This document shows, in pieces, positions 24,233 through 33,277 of a stretch of DNA of 64,000 nt. How positions within the stretch are numbered: position 1 is the first letter of the stretch; every line of letters begins with the position of its first letter. Source of the stretch: Verrucomicrobiota bacterium (lineage in GTDB: Bacteria; Verrucomicrobiota; Verrucomicrobiia; Opitutales; Opitutaceae); NCBI GenBank assembly GCA_023433275.1, contig JAEZDN010000167.1:4980-68979 (forward strand), in the 5' to 3' direction. The notes under the pieces were generated by a model. That model searched no databases, had not been told where the DNA came from, and saw nothing but the letters and a program-made list of their open reading frames with translations. The translations under genes were made by a program, and so were the position numbers.

Positions 24233-25204
24233 ATGAGTGATTTTGCCCACACCGCTGAAGTCGCCGCCATGCGCGACGCGTTGGCCCGGCTCAAGGCGAA
24301 CATGCGCCTGACGATCAAGGGCAAGGATGATGTCATCGACCAGGCGCTCGTGTGCCTGCTGGGGGCCGGCCACCTCTTGATCGAGGATCTCCCTGGCGTG
24401 GGAAAGACCACGCTGGCGTACTCGTTGGCGCGCTCGATGGACTGTGCCTTCTCGCGCATCCAGTTCACGAGCGACCTGTTGCCGACGGATGTGACGGGCG
24501 TGTCGATCTATGACGAGACCGTGAAGGAGTTCGTCTTCAAGTCCGGTCCGGTGTTCGCCAACGTGGTGCTGGCGGACGAGATCAACCGCGCGACGCCCAA
24601 GACGCAGTCGGCGTTGCTGGAGGTGATGGATCGCAGCAAGGTGACGGTGGATGGCGAGGCGCATGCGGTGGGATCGCCCTTCATGGTGGTGGCCACGCAG
24701 AACCCGGTGGATTACGAGGGCACGTTTCCGCTGCCGGAGAGCCAGATGGACCGATTCCTGATGCGCCTGCAGATGGGCTATCCGCAACCCGGCGACGAGA
24801 TGGAGATCTTGCGCGCGCCGCGGCTTGGTTATGATGCCATCGCGTTGAACCCGGTGGTGACGCGTTCGGACATCCTGCAAATGCAGGCGCTGGCCGGGAA
24901 AGTCTTTGTCGAGGACAGCGTGCTGGAGTACATCCTGAAGATCATCACGGCCACGCGGACGGAGGTGGAGTTCAAGGCCGGGACGAGCGTGCGCGGCGGT
25001 CTGGCGCTGCGCATCGCGGCGCAGGCGCGAGCGTTGCTGCAGGGGCGCGATTTCGTGATCCCGGAGGACATCCAGGAAATGGCCGGCCCGGTGCTGGCCC
25101 ACCGGCTCTCGCTCGCTCGCCAGACCTCGGATGCGATGGAGGAGCGGCGGACCGTGCTCGCCGCGTTGAAGCGGATCATCGCAGCGGTACCGGTGCCGGA
25201 GTAG
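24233..25204 (+). CDS. MoxR-family AAA+ ATPase
   Basis: 323 residues. Walker A PGVGKTT (about 54-60), Walker B VVLADEINRA (about 111-120) and the MoxR hallmark ATQNPVDYEGTFPLPESQMDRF are all present, with the C-terminal helical lid. MoxR ATPases act as chaperone-like partners of neighbouring VWA/DUF58 proteins. ATG 24233 is chosen as the last start before the conserved helix. It is followed by DUF58 and a TgpA-type transglutaminase, the standard cassette. Confidence 0.93.
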   Translation: MSDFAHTAEVAAMRDALARLKANMRLTIKGKDDVIDQALVCLLGAGHLLIEDLPGVGKTTLAYSLARSMDCAFSRIQFTSDLLPTDVTGVSIYDETVKEFVFKSGPVFANVVLADEINRATPKTQSALLEVMDRSKVTVDGEAHAVGSPFMVVATQNPVDYEGTFPLPESQMDRFLMRLQMGYPQPGDEMEILRAPRLGYDAIALNPVVTRSDILQMQALAGKVFVEDSVLEYILKIITATRTEVEFKAGTSVRGGLALRIAAQARALLQGRDFVIPEDIQEMAGPVLAHRLSLARQTSDAMEERRTVLAALKRIIAAVPVPE

Positions 25205-25210
25205 AGATCA

Positions 25211-25268
25211 TTCTCGTTCCCTTGATTCCAATTGGAATCAAGGGGGTTCGAAAACCAGGGAACGAGAA
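25211..25268. repeat. Nested palindrome between moxR-like and DUF58 genes
   Basis: CTTGATTCCAATTGGAATCAAG (25221-25242, 22-bp perfect palindrome) lies inside a wider inverted repeat TTCTCGTTCCC/GGGAACGAGAA (25211-25221 and 25258-25268). No T-tract follows, so it is not a standard terminator; processing site, attenuator or repeat are possible. Confidence 0.6.
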
Positions 25269-25301
25269 AGATCACGATAACGAGAACGAGGTGAAACGCA
25301 T

Positions 25302-26606
25302 TTGTCCGTCATGAACACCATCGCGACCACGAGCCCGGCCCCGGCCTGGGACGGACCCGGCGCGCGCAAGGCGGAGCGGCGCGCGCTGACCTGGCACACG
25401 GTGCTGTGGGCGCTGATATTCCCCAAGAAGCGCCATCGCATCGCCCTGACGGTCCCGGGCTTGTTTCTGATGGCGCTCGCGATGGGCATCGGCATCGCCG
25501 CGTACAACACGTCGAGCAACATCCTGTTCATCACCCTGTCGCTCCTGCTGGCGTGCCTGTTGCTAAGCGGGCTGTTGTCGTGGTTCAACTTCATGGACCT
25601 GAGCTGGCGGTTGCGCCGACCCGGCTCGTGGCGCGTGGGCCACGATGCGCTTGTCTCGGTGGAGGTGCGGAACGGCAAGCGCTGGTTGCCGACCTACAGC
25701 CTGTGGTTTGAACTGGTCACGCAGCCGCGGCGCATTCCGGAACCCGAACGTGATGGGCGGGAGCTGAAGCTGCGCGAGGTCCTGGCGGCCGCGGAAAAGC
25801 ATATCACGCGGGGGCAAGTGCACCTGCGCGAGCGGATCGAGCCCGGCGGCGAGGCCGTGCTTGAATGGGGCGTGAAGCCCGCGCGGCGCGGCGAAGCCTG
25901 CGTGCAGCTGGCGTCCGTGGGTTCCCTGTTCCCCTTTGGTTTCCTGCGGAAGAACCTGGGGACCGAGGCCAGCCAGCCGGTGCTCGTGTGGCCGGCGCAG
26001 GTGGAGTATGAATGGACCGGCGGCATGGCGGCGCAGGCGGGCTCGACGGGGCGCCGCACATCGCGCGTGGGGGCGGGCGAGGATTTGCTGGCGCTGCGGC
26101 AATACCAGCGCGGCGACTCGCATCGCCTGATCCACTGGAAGGCCAGTGCCCGGCTCGGGCAGCTGATGATCCGTCAGTTCGCGGCGGAGAGCCACGACGG
26201 GTATGTGTTGAGCGTTGATGCGGGCGCCGACCTGTGGCCGCGGCCCGAGCAGTTTGAGCTCTTGTGCAGCCTCGCGGGGACTTTGGCCGAGGATCTCTTT
26301 GCCGCGGGCCGCTTGCGCGCGGTGGGGGTGGCGGGCGGGGCATGGCTGGAAACGCGACGGTTGCGGGATCTCGAGGCGTGGCTCGACGAACTGGCGCGGC
26401 TGGAGCCGGTGACATCGGGCAGGGCGAATTCTCCGGTTGAGCCGTTTCGACCAACGCAAGTGTCTGGGTCGGTCGCGGGGTCGCGGCTCGTCAAGGACGA
26501 CTCGCCCTACCTGAGGAAGAGCAATCAAAACGTCATCACCTTCGCGCCCGATGGCGCGCGGGGCGTGGCGGCATTCATCAATGGCCGCAAGACCGCGTCA
26601 GCTTAA
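25302..26606 (+). CDS. DUF58 domain membrane protein
   Basis: 434 residues. Two membrane helices (about 48-90; LTVPGLFLMALAMGIGIAAY and ILFITLSLLLACLLLSGLL) precede a long cytoplasmic or periplasmic region with the DUF58 core GAGEDLLALRQYQRGDSHRL followed by IHWKASA. DUF58 proteins are partners of MoxR ATPases. GAGGTG at 25288-25293 is eight bases from TTG 25302 but 17 from ATG 25311, favouring the TTG start. The 3' end overlaps the next gene by 26 bases, indicating translational coupling. Confidence 0.9.
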   Translation: MSVMNTIATTSPAPAWDGPGARKAERRALTWHTVLWALIFPKKRHRIALTVPGLFLMALAMGIGIAAYNTSSNILFITLSLLLACLLLSGLLSWFNFMDLSWRLRRPGSWRVGHDALVSVEVRNGKRWLPTYSLWFELVTQPRRIPEPERDGRELKLREVLAAAEKHITRGQVHLRERIEPGGEAVLEWGVKPARRGEACVQLASVGSLFPFGFLRKNLGTEASQPVLVWPAQVEYEWTGGMAAQAGSTGRRTSRVGAGEDLLALRQYQRGDSHRLIHWKASARLGQLMIRQFAAESHDGYVLSVDAGADLWPRPEQFELLCSLAGTLAEDLFAAGRLRAVGVAGGAWLETRRLRDLEAWLDELARLEPVTSGRANSPVEPFRPTQVSGSVAGSRLVKDDSPYLRKSNQNVITFAPDGARGVAAFINGRKTASA

Positions 26607-28806
26607 CCTCGACGAGCTCCTGCGCCTGAAGTGGCTGCTCGGCGGCAGCACGGCGCTGGTGTCGGTGTGGACGGTCTTCTTCCTCGACATCGAGGCCCTG
26701 GGCCTGGTGGCCGTCGCGAGTGGATTGATCCTTGTCACGCTGGCGTGGCCGGGGCTGGTCGCGCGGGTTCCGGCGGTGGCATGGAAGGCGGCGGTGCCGG
26801 TGATCATCGCGGCGGGCGCGGCGGATTTCTATTTCAGCGCCGATACGCTGCCGGTGCTGATTCGCGTCGCGATGATGCTGGTGCTTTACCGCGCCGTGGC
26901 CCAGCGGCGGAAGCGCGAGGATTTGCAGCTGCTGGTGCTCGGGTTGTTCCTGATCGTGGTGGCCGGGGTGCTGACCGTGACGATCGAGTTCGCGTTCATG
27001 CTGCTGCTGTTCACGGCGTGTGCGCTGGGCTTCCTGTTCGCGATCAACCTGGTGGATGCGGCGGCCGCGGGGACGGTGCGCACGGCGGACGCGGAAACGG
27101 CCTGGATGCGGCTGGGTTGGCGGACATTCCTGGCCCGGCTGCGGGCGGCCACCGACTGGCGTCTGCTGGCGTTCGCGAGCATGTTGTTCGTCGCGGTGGT
27201 CGGCATGTCCGGCCTGCTGTTCATGGTGATCCCGCGCTTCGAGCTGGGGAGCGGGTTCTTTCTGGATCGCTACATCACGCGGCAGAGCCGCTCGGGGTTC
27301 ACCGACACGGTGCGGTTCGGCGACGTGACGGAATTGATCAAGGACGACAGCGTGGCGATGCGGGTGGATCTCACCGATGCGACGGACATCACGGGGAATC
27401 CCTATTGGCGGCTGGTGGTGCTGGATGAGTACACGCCGGAGGGATTCAAGGTGTCGGCGGGATTCAAGAACGAGCTCATGCAAAACGAGCGGGTGGTGCA
27501 GCAGGTGCAGGGACGGCCCGCAGGGCGCAAGGTGGACGCAGTCGGTGGCGAGTGGACGTTCTATGTCGAACCGGGAGTCAGCCGTTATCTGCCTTTGCCG
27601 GGGAGTTTCAGGACGTTGCGGCTGCGGGATCGCACCGCTCTTCAGACAATCCTTGGAGCGCGGGTCGTGGCCCTGCGCACGGAGCCGATGAAAATGACCG
27701 CCTTCCAACTCGACGGCGTGGAATTGGGCGCGTCACTGATTGATGCCCGTACCCCGCTGTTGATTGAGGAGGTCCGAAGCGGCGGAGGGCGGCGTCCCGG
27801 GGGGCGTTATGATCCCGCGTTGTTGCTGCAGGGCCCAGCGGGCGCGCAGAACGAGGCGGTGCTGCGGCGGATCGTCGGGGAGATCACCGGCGGGGAGGAA
27901 CTTTCCGCGGAGGAGTTCGGACGCCGCGCGACGCAGTGGCTGCAGGACCGGCATGCTTATGCGCTGTCGGTGCGGATTCCAGCGGGTGCGGGTCGGGACG
28001 ACCTGGTGCGCTGGCTCGATTCGAATGAACCCGGGTTCTGCGAGTATTTTGCCGCGGGCTTCACGGTGCTGGCGCGCGCGGCGGGGTTTCCGGCGCGGGT
28101 GGTGGCCGGTTTCCACGGTGGCTCCCTCAATGCGTTCGAGAATTACTTCATGGTGAAGAATTCGGATGCGCATGCGTGGGCGGAGATTCATGACGGTGGC
28201 AACCAATGGCTGCGGGTGGATGCGACGCCGGGCAACGCGGGTGCGGCGCTGGCGGCGGAGGCAGGCGGCGGGCAGGCGCAGGACAGCAGCTGGGGGGCGC
28301 GGATGGACAGCTTGCGGGTGCTCTGGTACCGGCGGATCGTCAATTTCGATTCCCGCCAGCAGGTGCAAATGCTCGAGCAGGTGAAGACGCTCACGAGCGG
28401 CTCGAGCGCGGCGATTCGAGCGCGGCTGGATGAGTTTGCGAAGCGACTGAAGGCATGGATCGGGCGCCCATGGGATTTAAAACGAGTAGGGCGGCTGGTG
28501 GCGGCGGCGTTGGTCTTGGTGGCGGCGGGGTGGATCCTATTGCGCGCCGGCCAGGCCGGCTGGCGGCGCTGGCGCGGGCGGCACCGGGTGGGCGGGATTG
28601 ACCCCGTGCGGCAGAACGCGGGAAGGTGGCTCGGCCGCCTGCGCGGCGCGGAGCGCGGCGGACGGTGGACCGAGGACGGGGAACCGATCTTTACCGCGGT
28701 GCGCGAGGACCTGAGGCGCTTGCGCTACGGGCGCCGGGAGACGTGGCCGGAGCCCCGCGCGGTGTTCCGGCGGGCGAAACAGGCGCGACGGGCGGTGCGA
28801 AGGTAG
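26581..28806 (+). CDS. TgpA-like membrane transglutaminase (DUF3488/DUF4129 type)
   Basis: 741 residues from ATG 26581. The first ~220 residues contain six or more hydrophobic helices, followed by a periplasmic papain-like transglutaminase domain and one more helix near 640-665. The catalytic triad is visible: C487 in EPGFCEYFA, H531 in SDAHAWAEI and D547 in RVDATPG. Family members are inner-membrane enzymes with a periplasmic cysteine active site; substrates are mostly unknown. The TAG stop (28804-28806) lies within a REP-like palindrome. Confidence 0.93.
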   Translation: MAARPRQLNLDELLRLKWLLGGSTALVSVWTVFFLDIEALGLVAVASGLILVTLAWPGLVARVPAVAWKAAVPVIIAAGAADFYFSADTLPVLIRVAMMLVLYRAVAQRRKREDLQLLVLGLFLIVVAGVLTVTIEFAFMLLLFTACALGFLFAINLVDAAAAGTVRTADAETAWMRLGWRTFLARLRAATDWRLLAFASMLFVAVVGMSGLLFMVIPRFELGSGFFLDRYITRQSRSGFTDTVRFGDVTELIKDDSVAMRVDLTDATDITGNPYWRLVVLDEYTPEGFKVSAGFKNELMQNERVVQQVQGRPAGRKVDAVGGEWTFYVEPGVSRYLPLPGSFRTLRLRDRTALQTILGARVVALRTEPMKMTAFQLDGVELGASLIDARTPLLIEEVRSGGGRRPGGRYDPALLLQGPAGAQNEAVLRRIVGEITGGEELSAEEFGRRATQWLQDRHAYALSVRIPAGAGRDDLVRWLDSNEPGFCEYFAAGFTVLARAAGFPARVVAGFHGGSLNAFENYFMVKNSDAHAWAEIHDGGNQWLRVDATPGNAGAALAAEAGGGQAQDSSWGARMDSLRVLWYRRIVNFDSRQQVQMLEQVKTLTSGSSAAIRARLDEFAKRLKAWIGRPWDLKRVGRLVAAALVLVAAGWILLRAGQAGWRRWRGRHRVGGIDPVRQNAGRWLGRLRGAERGGRWTEDGEPIFTAVREDLRRLRYGRRETWPEPRAVFRRAKQARRAVRR

Positions 28807-28930
28807 GGCGCGGACTCCGCTCCGCGCCGAGGCGGCGAGCGGAGTCGCCGCCCTACCTTTTGCGAACGAGGCGGCGAGCGGAGGCGCCGTCCTACCTTTT
28901 GCGCCGATGCGGCGAGCGGAGGCGCCGTCC
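28803..28930. repeat. Array of four REP-like palindromes beside the RAYT gene
   Basis: Unit 1 (28803-28828) is GTAGGGCGCGGACTCCGC plus TCCGCGCC, in inverted orientation to units 2 (28831-28857), 3 (28870-28896) and 4 (28909-28930), each of type GGCGGCGAGCGGAGKCGCCG plus a CCTACC-like tail. Two further units, 29387-29413 and 29507-29533, lie on the other side of the transposase gene. Confidence 0.8.
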
Positions 28931-28936
28931 GGTCGA

Positions 28937-29374
28937 TTACGGTTCCCAGACGTATGGCCAGAGTTCGGGTGATGGGACTAACCCTGCGCGCACAGGATTT
29001 TGTCTGATATAGTCAGCCTTCTCCTCGTGGCTCTCGTCAGTTCTAAGCCGATGATCGAAATAGTCCCGCTGCCATTCGATGCCGTGATGTTTCGATAGAT
29101 AGTGCTTCCATGAACGAATGACTTGCGACATCGACTCCACTTTCTGAAATGAGAGCAGGGCATGGAGGTGGTCGGGCATCAGGAGCAGGAGATGCACATG
29201 CCAGCGACCGATGGTATGATAATACTCCGCGGCGCTGAGAACAGCCTGCCCGGCAACGGGCTGGCAGAGCTGGTTTTTGCCTCGCTGCTGCGTGCAGATG
29301 GTAACAAAGAAGATCGGACTGCCTTTGAGCCATCCCGGGACAGTGTGCGGCAGGGTTTTGCGCTCGGGAGGCAT
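28937..29374 (-). CDS. REP-associated tyrosine transposase (RAYT, Y1/HUH family)
   Basis: 145 residues, single domain. The HUH motif is PDHLHALLSF (H69, H71) and the likely catalytic tyrosine is Y122 in ADYIRQNPVRAG, both in the usual positions of TnpA-REP proteins. RAYTs bind and cleave single-stranded REP hairpins and are thought to spread them; they are usually single-copy, domesticated genes. Six palindromes flank this one and its reading frame is intact. The first ~14 codons lie in a 120-bp segment that is tandemly duplicated into the end of mrdA. It sits between tgpA-like and mrdA genes. Confidence 0.9.
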   Translation of the reverse strand: MPPERKTLPHTVPGWLKGSPIFFVTICTQQRGKNQLCQPVAGQAVLSAAEYYHTIGRWHVHLLLLMPDHLHALLSFQKVESMSQVIRSWKHYLSKHHGIEWQRDYFDHRLRTDESHEEKADYIRQNPVRAGLVPSPELWPYVWEP

Positions 29375-29574
29375 CGGATGTGTTGCGGCGCGGAGCGGAG
29401 TCCGCGCCCTACCTATTGCACGTTGAAGTTAACCGGCTTCGCCACGGGGCGGTTCCGGGACAATGTGGGGCAGGGTTTTGTGCGCTGGAGGCATCGGATG
29501 TATTTCGGCGCGGAGCGGAGTCCGCGCCCTACCTACTGCACGTTGAAGTTCACCGGCTTCGCCGCGGGGCGGTC
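29335..29574. repeat. Two tandem 120-bp copies spanning RAYT 5' end, REP and mrdA 3' end
   Basis: Position n and n+120 match almost throughout (for example CAGGGTTTTG at 29351 and 29471; CGGAGCGGAG at 29391 and 29511; CGTTGAAGTT at 29421 and 29541). Copy 1 (29335-29454) holds the true RAYT start; copy 2 (29455-29574) holds the true mrdA end. Each carries one REP unit. Copy 1 therefore contains a dead mrdA tail and copy 2 a dead RAYT start. Confidence 0.85.
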
Positions 29575-31461
29575 GCGTTTGTCCTTCCAGGCTTGGAGGA
29601 TGGCCTGCACGACGGGGCCGGCGTAGGTGCCGCCGCCGAAATTGTTGTCGTCCACTGCGCCCTCCAGCATGACCGCGACGGCGATCTGCGGGTTTTCGAC
29701 GGGAGCGAAGGCCACTACCCAGGCCATGTCCTTGCGGCCGAGTTGGGCGGTGCCGGTTTTGGCGGCGCCGCGCAGGCCGTCGACCTTGGCCAGCCTGCCG
29801 CTGCCAATTTGGTAGCATTGCTCCATACCCTCGAGCACGGCGTTGTAGTCGGAGGGCGAAAGCCCGATCGGATCGGTGCGCTGGCGCGGACGTCCGGGAT
29901 GGTGGAGAATGGTGGGCTTGGTCTCCGTTTCGCCGCGGGCGAAGGAGGCGACCATGCAGGCGGCCTGGAGGGGCGTGATGAGCGTGTCGCCCTGGCCGAT
30001 GGCAATGTTGGCGGTGTCGCCGGGGCGCCAGATGCCGTCGGGCAGGTTGGCCTGTTTCCAATGGGCTTTTCTCCATTCCGGATCGGCGACGTGGGGATCC
30101 CGGTACTCGTGCGGGAGTTCGATGCCGGTGCTGTGGTTGAAGCCGAAGCGCTTCGCCTCGGCGGCGATGAGATTGGCGCCAATCTCGAGTCCGACCTTGT
30201 AGAAGTAAACGTTGCAGGAGTCACGGATCGCGCCGCGGAGGTCGCGTTCGCCGTGTCCGTTGCGGTTGTGGCAGGGGAAGCGGCGGTTGCCGACCTGGTA
30301 GAAGCCGGGGCAGATGATTCGCGCGGACGGATCGACGGCGCCGGCGCGCAGGCCGGCGAGGGCGGTGATGATCTTGAAGGTGGAGCCAGGCGGATACTGG
30401 CCCTGGATGGCGCGATTGAGCCACACGCCGGAGGTCTTGAGATCGGCGTCCTCGGGGAGATTGGGGACGCGGGAGAGCGGGTCGTAGTCCGGCTTCGAGA
30501 CGAGGGCGAGGACTTCCCCGGTGCGGACGTCGATCGCCACCGCGGTGCCGGTGCGGTCGCGGCCCTCGCTGTCCCGGAGGGCGGCCTCGGCCGCTTCCTG
30601 CAGGTCAATGTCGAGGCTGGTGGTGACGCTGTCGCCCTGGACCGGCATGCGCTTTTCGATGGGCAGATCGACCTTGTATCCGCGGGGATCGACGCGGTAG
30701 ATGGCGCCGCCCGCTTCGCCCTGGAGGCGTTCGTCAAAGACCAGTTCCAAGCCGTCGCGCCCGAACGCGCCCTTGATCTTGAAGGTGCGGAGGTCCTCGC
30801 CAGGAAAGTCGCTGACCTCCGGGTTCGCATCGACGCCAATGTACCCGACCGCGTGGGCGGCGAGGGAGCCATGCGGGTAATAGCGGGTGCTGGAGGCGTA
30901 GATCTGCAGGGGCGAGGTGACGGGCAGCCGTTCGACGAGCCGGGCGTACTCCTCGGGAGCGAGGTCATCGAGCAGCACGTAGGGCAGCAGCAGGGAACGG
31001 GCGAAGTGGTTGTTGAGCCGGGTGGAGTGGACCTTTTCGTTGCGGCCGAGGATCGCGTTCACGTGGTCGAGGTAGCGCTGCGCAACGCTCGCGCGCGCGA
31101 TACGGGAAAGCTGGTCGGTATTGGGGCGCTCGGCCGGGGGCAGGGAAACGTAGTTGCGCTCGACGACCTTGTATTCGGCCCGGAATTCAGGGCGAAGCTC
31201 GGCGAGGTCGAGCACGACGGAAAAGCGCGGGCGGTTGCCGACGATGACCCGGCCTTCCCGGTCGTAGAGATTGCCGCGCGGCCCGGGCGTGATGACCCGG
31301 CGGAGGTTCTGCTGGCGCTCGATCTCGCTGTAGACGCCCGGCTTGACGAGCTGGTGATAGGCGAGGCCGCCGGTGAGAATGAGCACCATGGCGAGGATCG
31401 CGCCGTAGAAAACGAGCAGGCGCGGGTTCCGATGGGTGCGGCGTTCGATGAGGCGGCTCAT
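29533..31461 (-). CDS. mrdA: Penicillin-binding protein 2 (elongasome transpeptidase)
   Basis: 642 residues. One N-terminal membrane helix (about 17-38), a pedestal/dimerisation domain and a transpeptidase domain with STFK (S360, K363), SCN (415-417) and KTGTAQ (from 568). It cross-links peptidoglycan in the rod-elongation complex. It closes the minus-strand mreB-mreC-mreD-mrdA cluster; no rodA follows, its place being taken by the RAYT/REP locus. The TAG stop codon is the first triplet of a REP palindrome, and the end of the gene is duplicated 120 bp downstream. Confidence 0.95.
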   Translation of the reverse strand: MSRLIERRTHRNPRLLVFYGAILAMVLILTGGLAYHQLVKPGVYSEIERQQNLRRVITPGPRGNLYDREGRVIVGNRPRFSVVLDLAELRPEFRAEYKVVERNYVSLPPAERPNTDQLSRIARASVAQRYLDHVNAILGRNEKVHSTRLNNHFARSLLLPYVLLDDLAPEEYARLVERLPVTSPLQIYASSTRYYPHGSLAAHAVGYIGVDANPEVSDFPGEDLRTFKIKGAFGRDGLELVFDERLQGEAGGAIYRVDPRGYKVDLPIEKRMPVQGDSVTTSLDIDLQEAAEAALRDSEGRDRTGTAVAIDVRTGEVLALVSKPDYDPLSRVPNLPEDADLKTSGVWLNRAIQGQYPPGSTFKIITALAGLRAGAVDPSARIICPGFYQVGNRRFPCHNRNGHGERDLRGAIRDSCNVYFYKVGLEIGANLIAAEAKRFGFNHSTGIELPHEYRDPHVADPEWRKAHWKQANLPDGIWRPGDTANIAIGQGDTLITPLQAACMVASFARGETETKPTILHHPGRPRQRTDPIGLSPSDYNAVLEGMEQCYQIGSGRLAKVDGLRGAAKTGTAQLGRKDMAWVVAFAPVENPQIAVAVMLEGAVDDNNFGGGTYAGPVVQAILQAWKDKRDRPAAKPVNFNVQ

Positions 31462-31567
31462 GGGCGGGAGCTCACAGAACGATTGAACCGGAGGCCAGGC
31501 GAGTCATGCGCACAAAACGAACCGAAAAAGATCAAACCGCAATCACACCGTGCGCGGATCCTGCGGG

Positions 31568-32101
31568 TTACCGCGTAACGGGCCGGCCGGTCTCGGGATG
31601 GATTTCCGCGAGGGCCATGGCCCGGTCCTGCAACGCGAGGAACCACGGGGCGATCGCGAGAATGGCCAGTTGGGAGAAGAAGAGGTCGGCAAAGATGCGG
31701 AGCCAGGCGGTGGCGGGGCGCGGGCCGGCTCCGACGAGGAGGAACGACAGCGCGATGACCAGGAAAAGATTGGCCAGCAACGCGATGACCAGGCCGAAGA
31801 TCGCCCCCTCGCGCGGGAAGCGATGTCGCCCGTAGAGCACGACGGCGTGCACGAGGGAGAAGAGAAAGAGGCTGGTGCCGAACGGCACGGGGGTGAGGGC
31901 GTCGACGATCAGCCCGGTGAGGAGCGTTGCCGTGAACCCGCTGCGGGGGTCGAGCCGCAGGGCCGCGTAAGTGACGAGCAGGCCGCCCAGGTAGAGGTGC
32001 ACGGCAAGTCCCGCGGCGTAGTGATTGAACAGTCCGGTCAGCCACCAGAGGACGAGGTTGGCGAGCGTGACGATGAGCCAGCGGGGGTCGTAGCGGCGCA
32101 T
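31568..32101 (-). CDS. mreD: Rod shape-determining protein MreD
   Basis: 177 residues with five hydrophobic helices. Fits MreD by size, topology and position between mreC and mrdA; family sequences are weakly conserved (LDPRSGFTATLLTGLIVDAL TPVPFGTSLFLF matches the usual G..GL..D..... G.....Y pattern). It is an inner-membrane elongasome component. Confidence 0.85.
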   Translation of the reverse strand: MRRYDPRWLIVTLANLVLWWLTGLFNHYAAGLAVHLYLGGLLVTYAALRLDPRSGFTATLLTGLIVDALTPVPFGTSLFLFSLVHAVVLYGRHRFPREGAIFGLVIALLANLFLVIALSFLLVGAGPRPATAWLRIFADLFFSQLAILAIAPWFLALQDRAMALAEIHPETGRPVTR

Positions 32102-32255
32102 GGAAGGCTGGGTTAGGCGCCGGGGGCCGAGGGCAACGGGCGGGCGGCCTGACTGCCCGGTATCCCCAGCGCGGGGAAACCATCGTGGCGGCCGTGGTGG
32201 TCAGGGATTGCCGCTCCAGCCGGGAGCTGGAACCGGACGGCTGGTCTCTTCGCGC

Positions 32256-33086
32256 TCATTCCTCGGGATTCAGCGGGATGAGCACGGTGACCTCGGTCAG
32301 CGTGCCGAGGCGGCGGTCGAGGAGCACCTCGCCGCTCTTGAAGAGACCGTCGGCGCTGGGCTCGAGCTGGACGATTTCGCCGATGATGAGTCCGGGAGGG
32401 AACACGCCGAGGCCCGAGGTGACGAGGCGTTTGGGCAAGGTCGGTGACGGCGAGACGTCCAGGGGCACGAAATCCACGGTGCCGCGCGGGGCGCCGAACG
32501 TGCTGTTGATGCCGCCCTGATAGCTGACCGGCCGGGTGTCGCCCGCGACGGTGGCGGCGAGCCGGAGGGTGGGGCTGGTGACGAGGTCGACGACTGAGGT
32601 GTAGCGGTGGACCTCCGTGACCCGGCCGACGACGCCGCCGGCGAAAACGACGGGAGAGCCGACGGCGATGCCGTAGTTGGAGCCCTTGCGGATGACCATG
32701 CGTTGCCACCAGCCGGAGAAATCGCGCCGCGCGACGCGTGCCGGTTCCAGGCGGAACGCCGGCATCGGGGGCAGGTTCAGGAGGTTTTCGAGGCGGAGGA
32801 TTTCGGCCTGAAGCTGGGCGTTTTGTTGCGTGGAATACTCGTATTGCGCGATGAGGCCGGCGAGCTGGCGCCCGGCCTTGAGGAGTTCGTCCTTGGAATG
32901 GGCCCGGTTCGACCAGAAGGACTGGATGTCACGCACAAAGGAATCGGCGACGACGAGAGGCGCCTGGATTTCGAAAAACGTGGCCCGAGCGAAGATCTTG
33001 GCGGCGAGCGGCAGGAAGATCCAAGCGAGCAGGATCACGCCGAGGGTGACGAAGGGGCGGGCGTGGTCGAATCGTTTGGGAAGCAC
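32256..33086 (-). CDS. mreC: Rod shape-determining protein MreC
   Basis: 276 residues. One N-terminal membrane helix (about 11-32), a coiled-coil (about 60-105, LLKAGRQLAGLIAQYEYSTQ) and a C-terminal double beta-barrel with RKGSNYGIAVGSPVVF and GGVVGRVTEV, the most conserved MreC stretches. MreC is the periplasmic scaffold linking MreB to PBP2. It lies between mreB and mreD on the same strand. Confidence 0.94.
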   Translation of the reverse strand: MLPKRFDHARPFVTLGVILLAWIFLPLAAKIFARATFFEIQAPLVVADSFVRDIQSFWSNRAHSKDELLKAGRQLAGLIAQYEYSTQQNAQLQAEILRLENLLNLPPMPAFRLEPARVARRDFSGWWQRMVIRKGSNYGIAVGSPVVFAGGVVGRVTEVHRYTSVVDLVTSPTLRLAATVAGDTRPVSYQGGINSTFGAPRGTVDFVPLDVSPSPTLPKRLVTSGLGVFPPGLIIGEIVQLEPSADGLFKSGEVLLDRRLGTLTEVTVLIPLNPEE

Positions 33087-33167
33087 GGCGGGCGACGGAG
33101 AGCCGTTGGGGGAGGACGTAGCGGCTCAGGAGGTGATCGTGGGCCGAGCGCAGCGACAGTTCGGGCA

Positions 33168-33240
33168 ATCGGGCATCGGAGATCGAAGGTCTGAAACGTC
33201 AGAATGCGGACCCTGAAATTCCAGATTCCAGATGCCCGAT
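33168..33240. repeat. Inverted repeat between mreC and mreB
   Basis: ATCGGGCATC (33168-33177) and GATGCCCGAT (33231-33240) are perfect inverses, with partly complementary inner arms (GGAGATCGAA/TTCCAGATTCC). It has no U-tract, so it is probably a dispersed palindrome rather than a terminator. Confidence 0.5.
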
Positions 33241-33277
33241 GGAAGATTGCACGATGTCAGCCGTCCTCGGGCCCGGC

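Noticed and set aside
29380..31578. 732-codon open frame antisense to mrdA
   Set aside because: Mirror of the PBP2 gene; no motif of its own.
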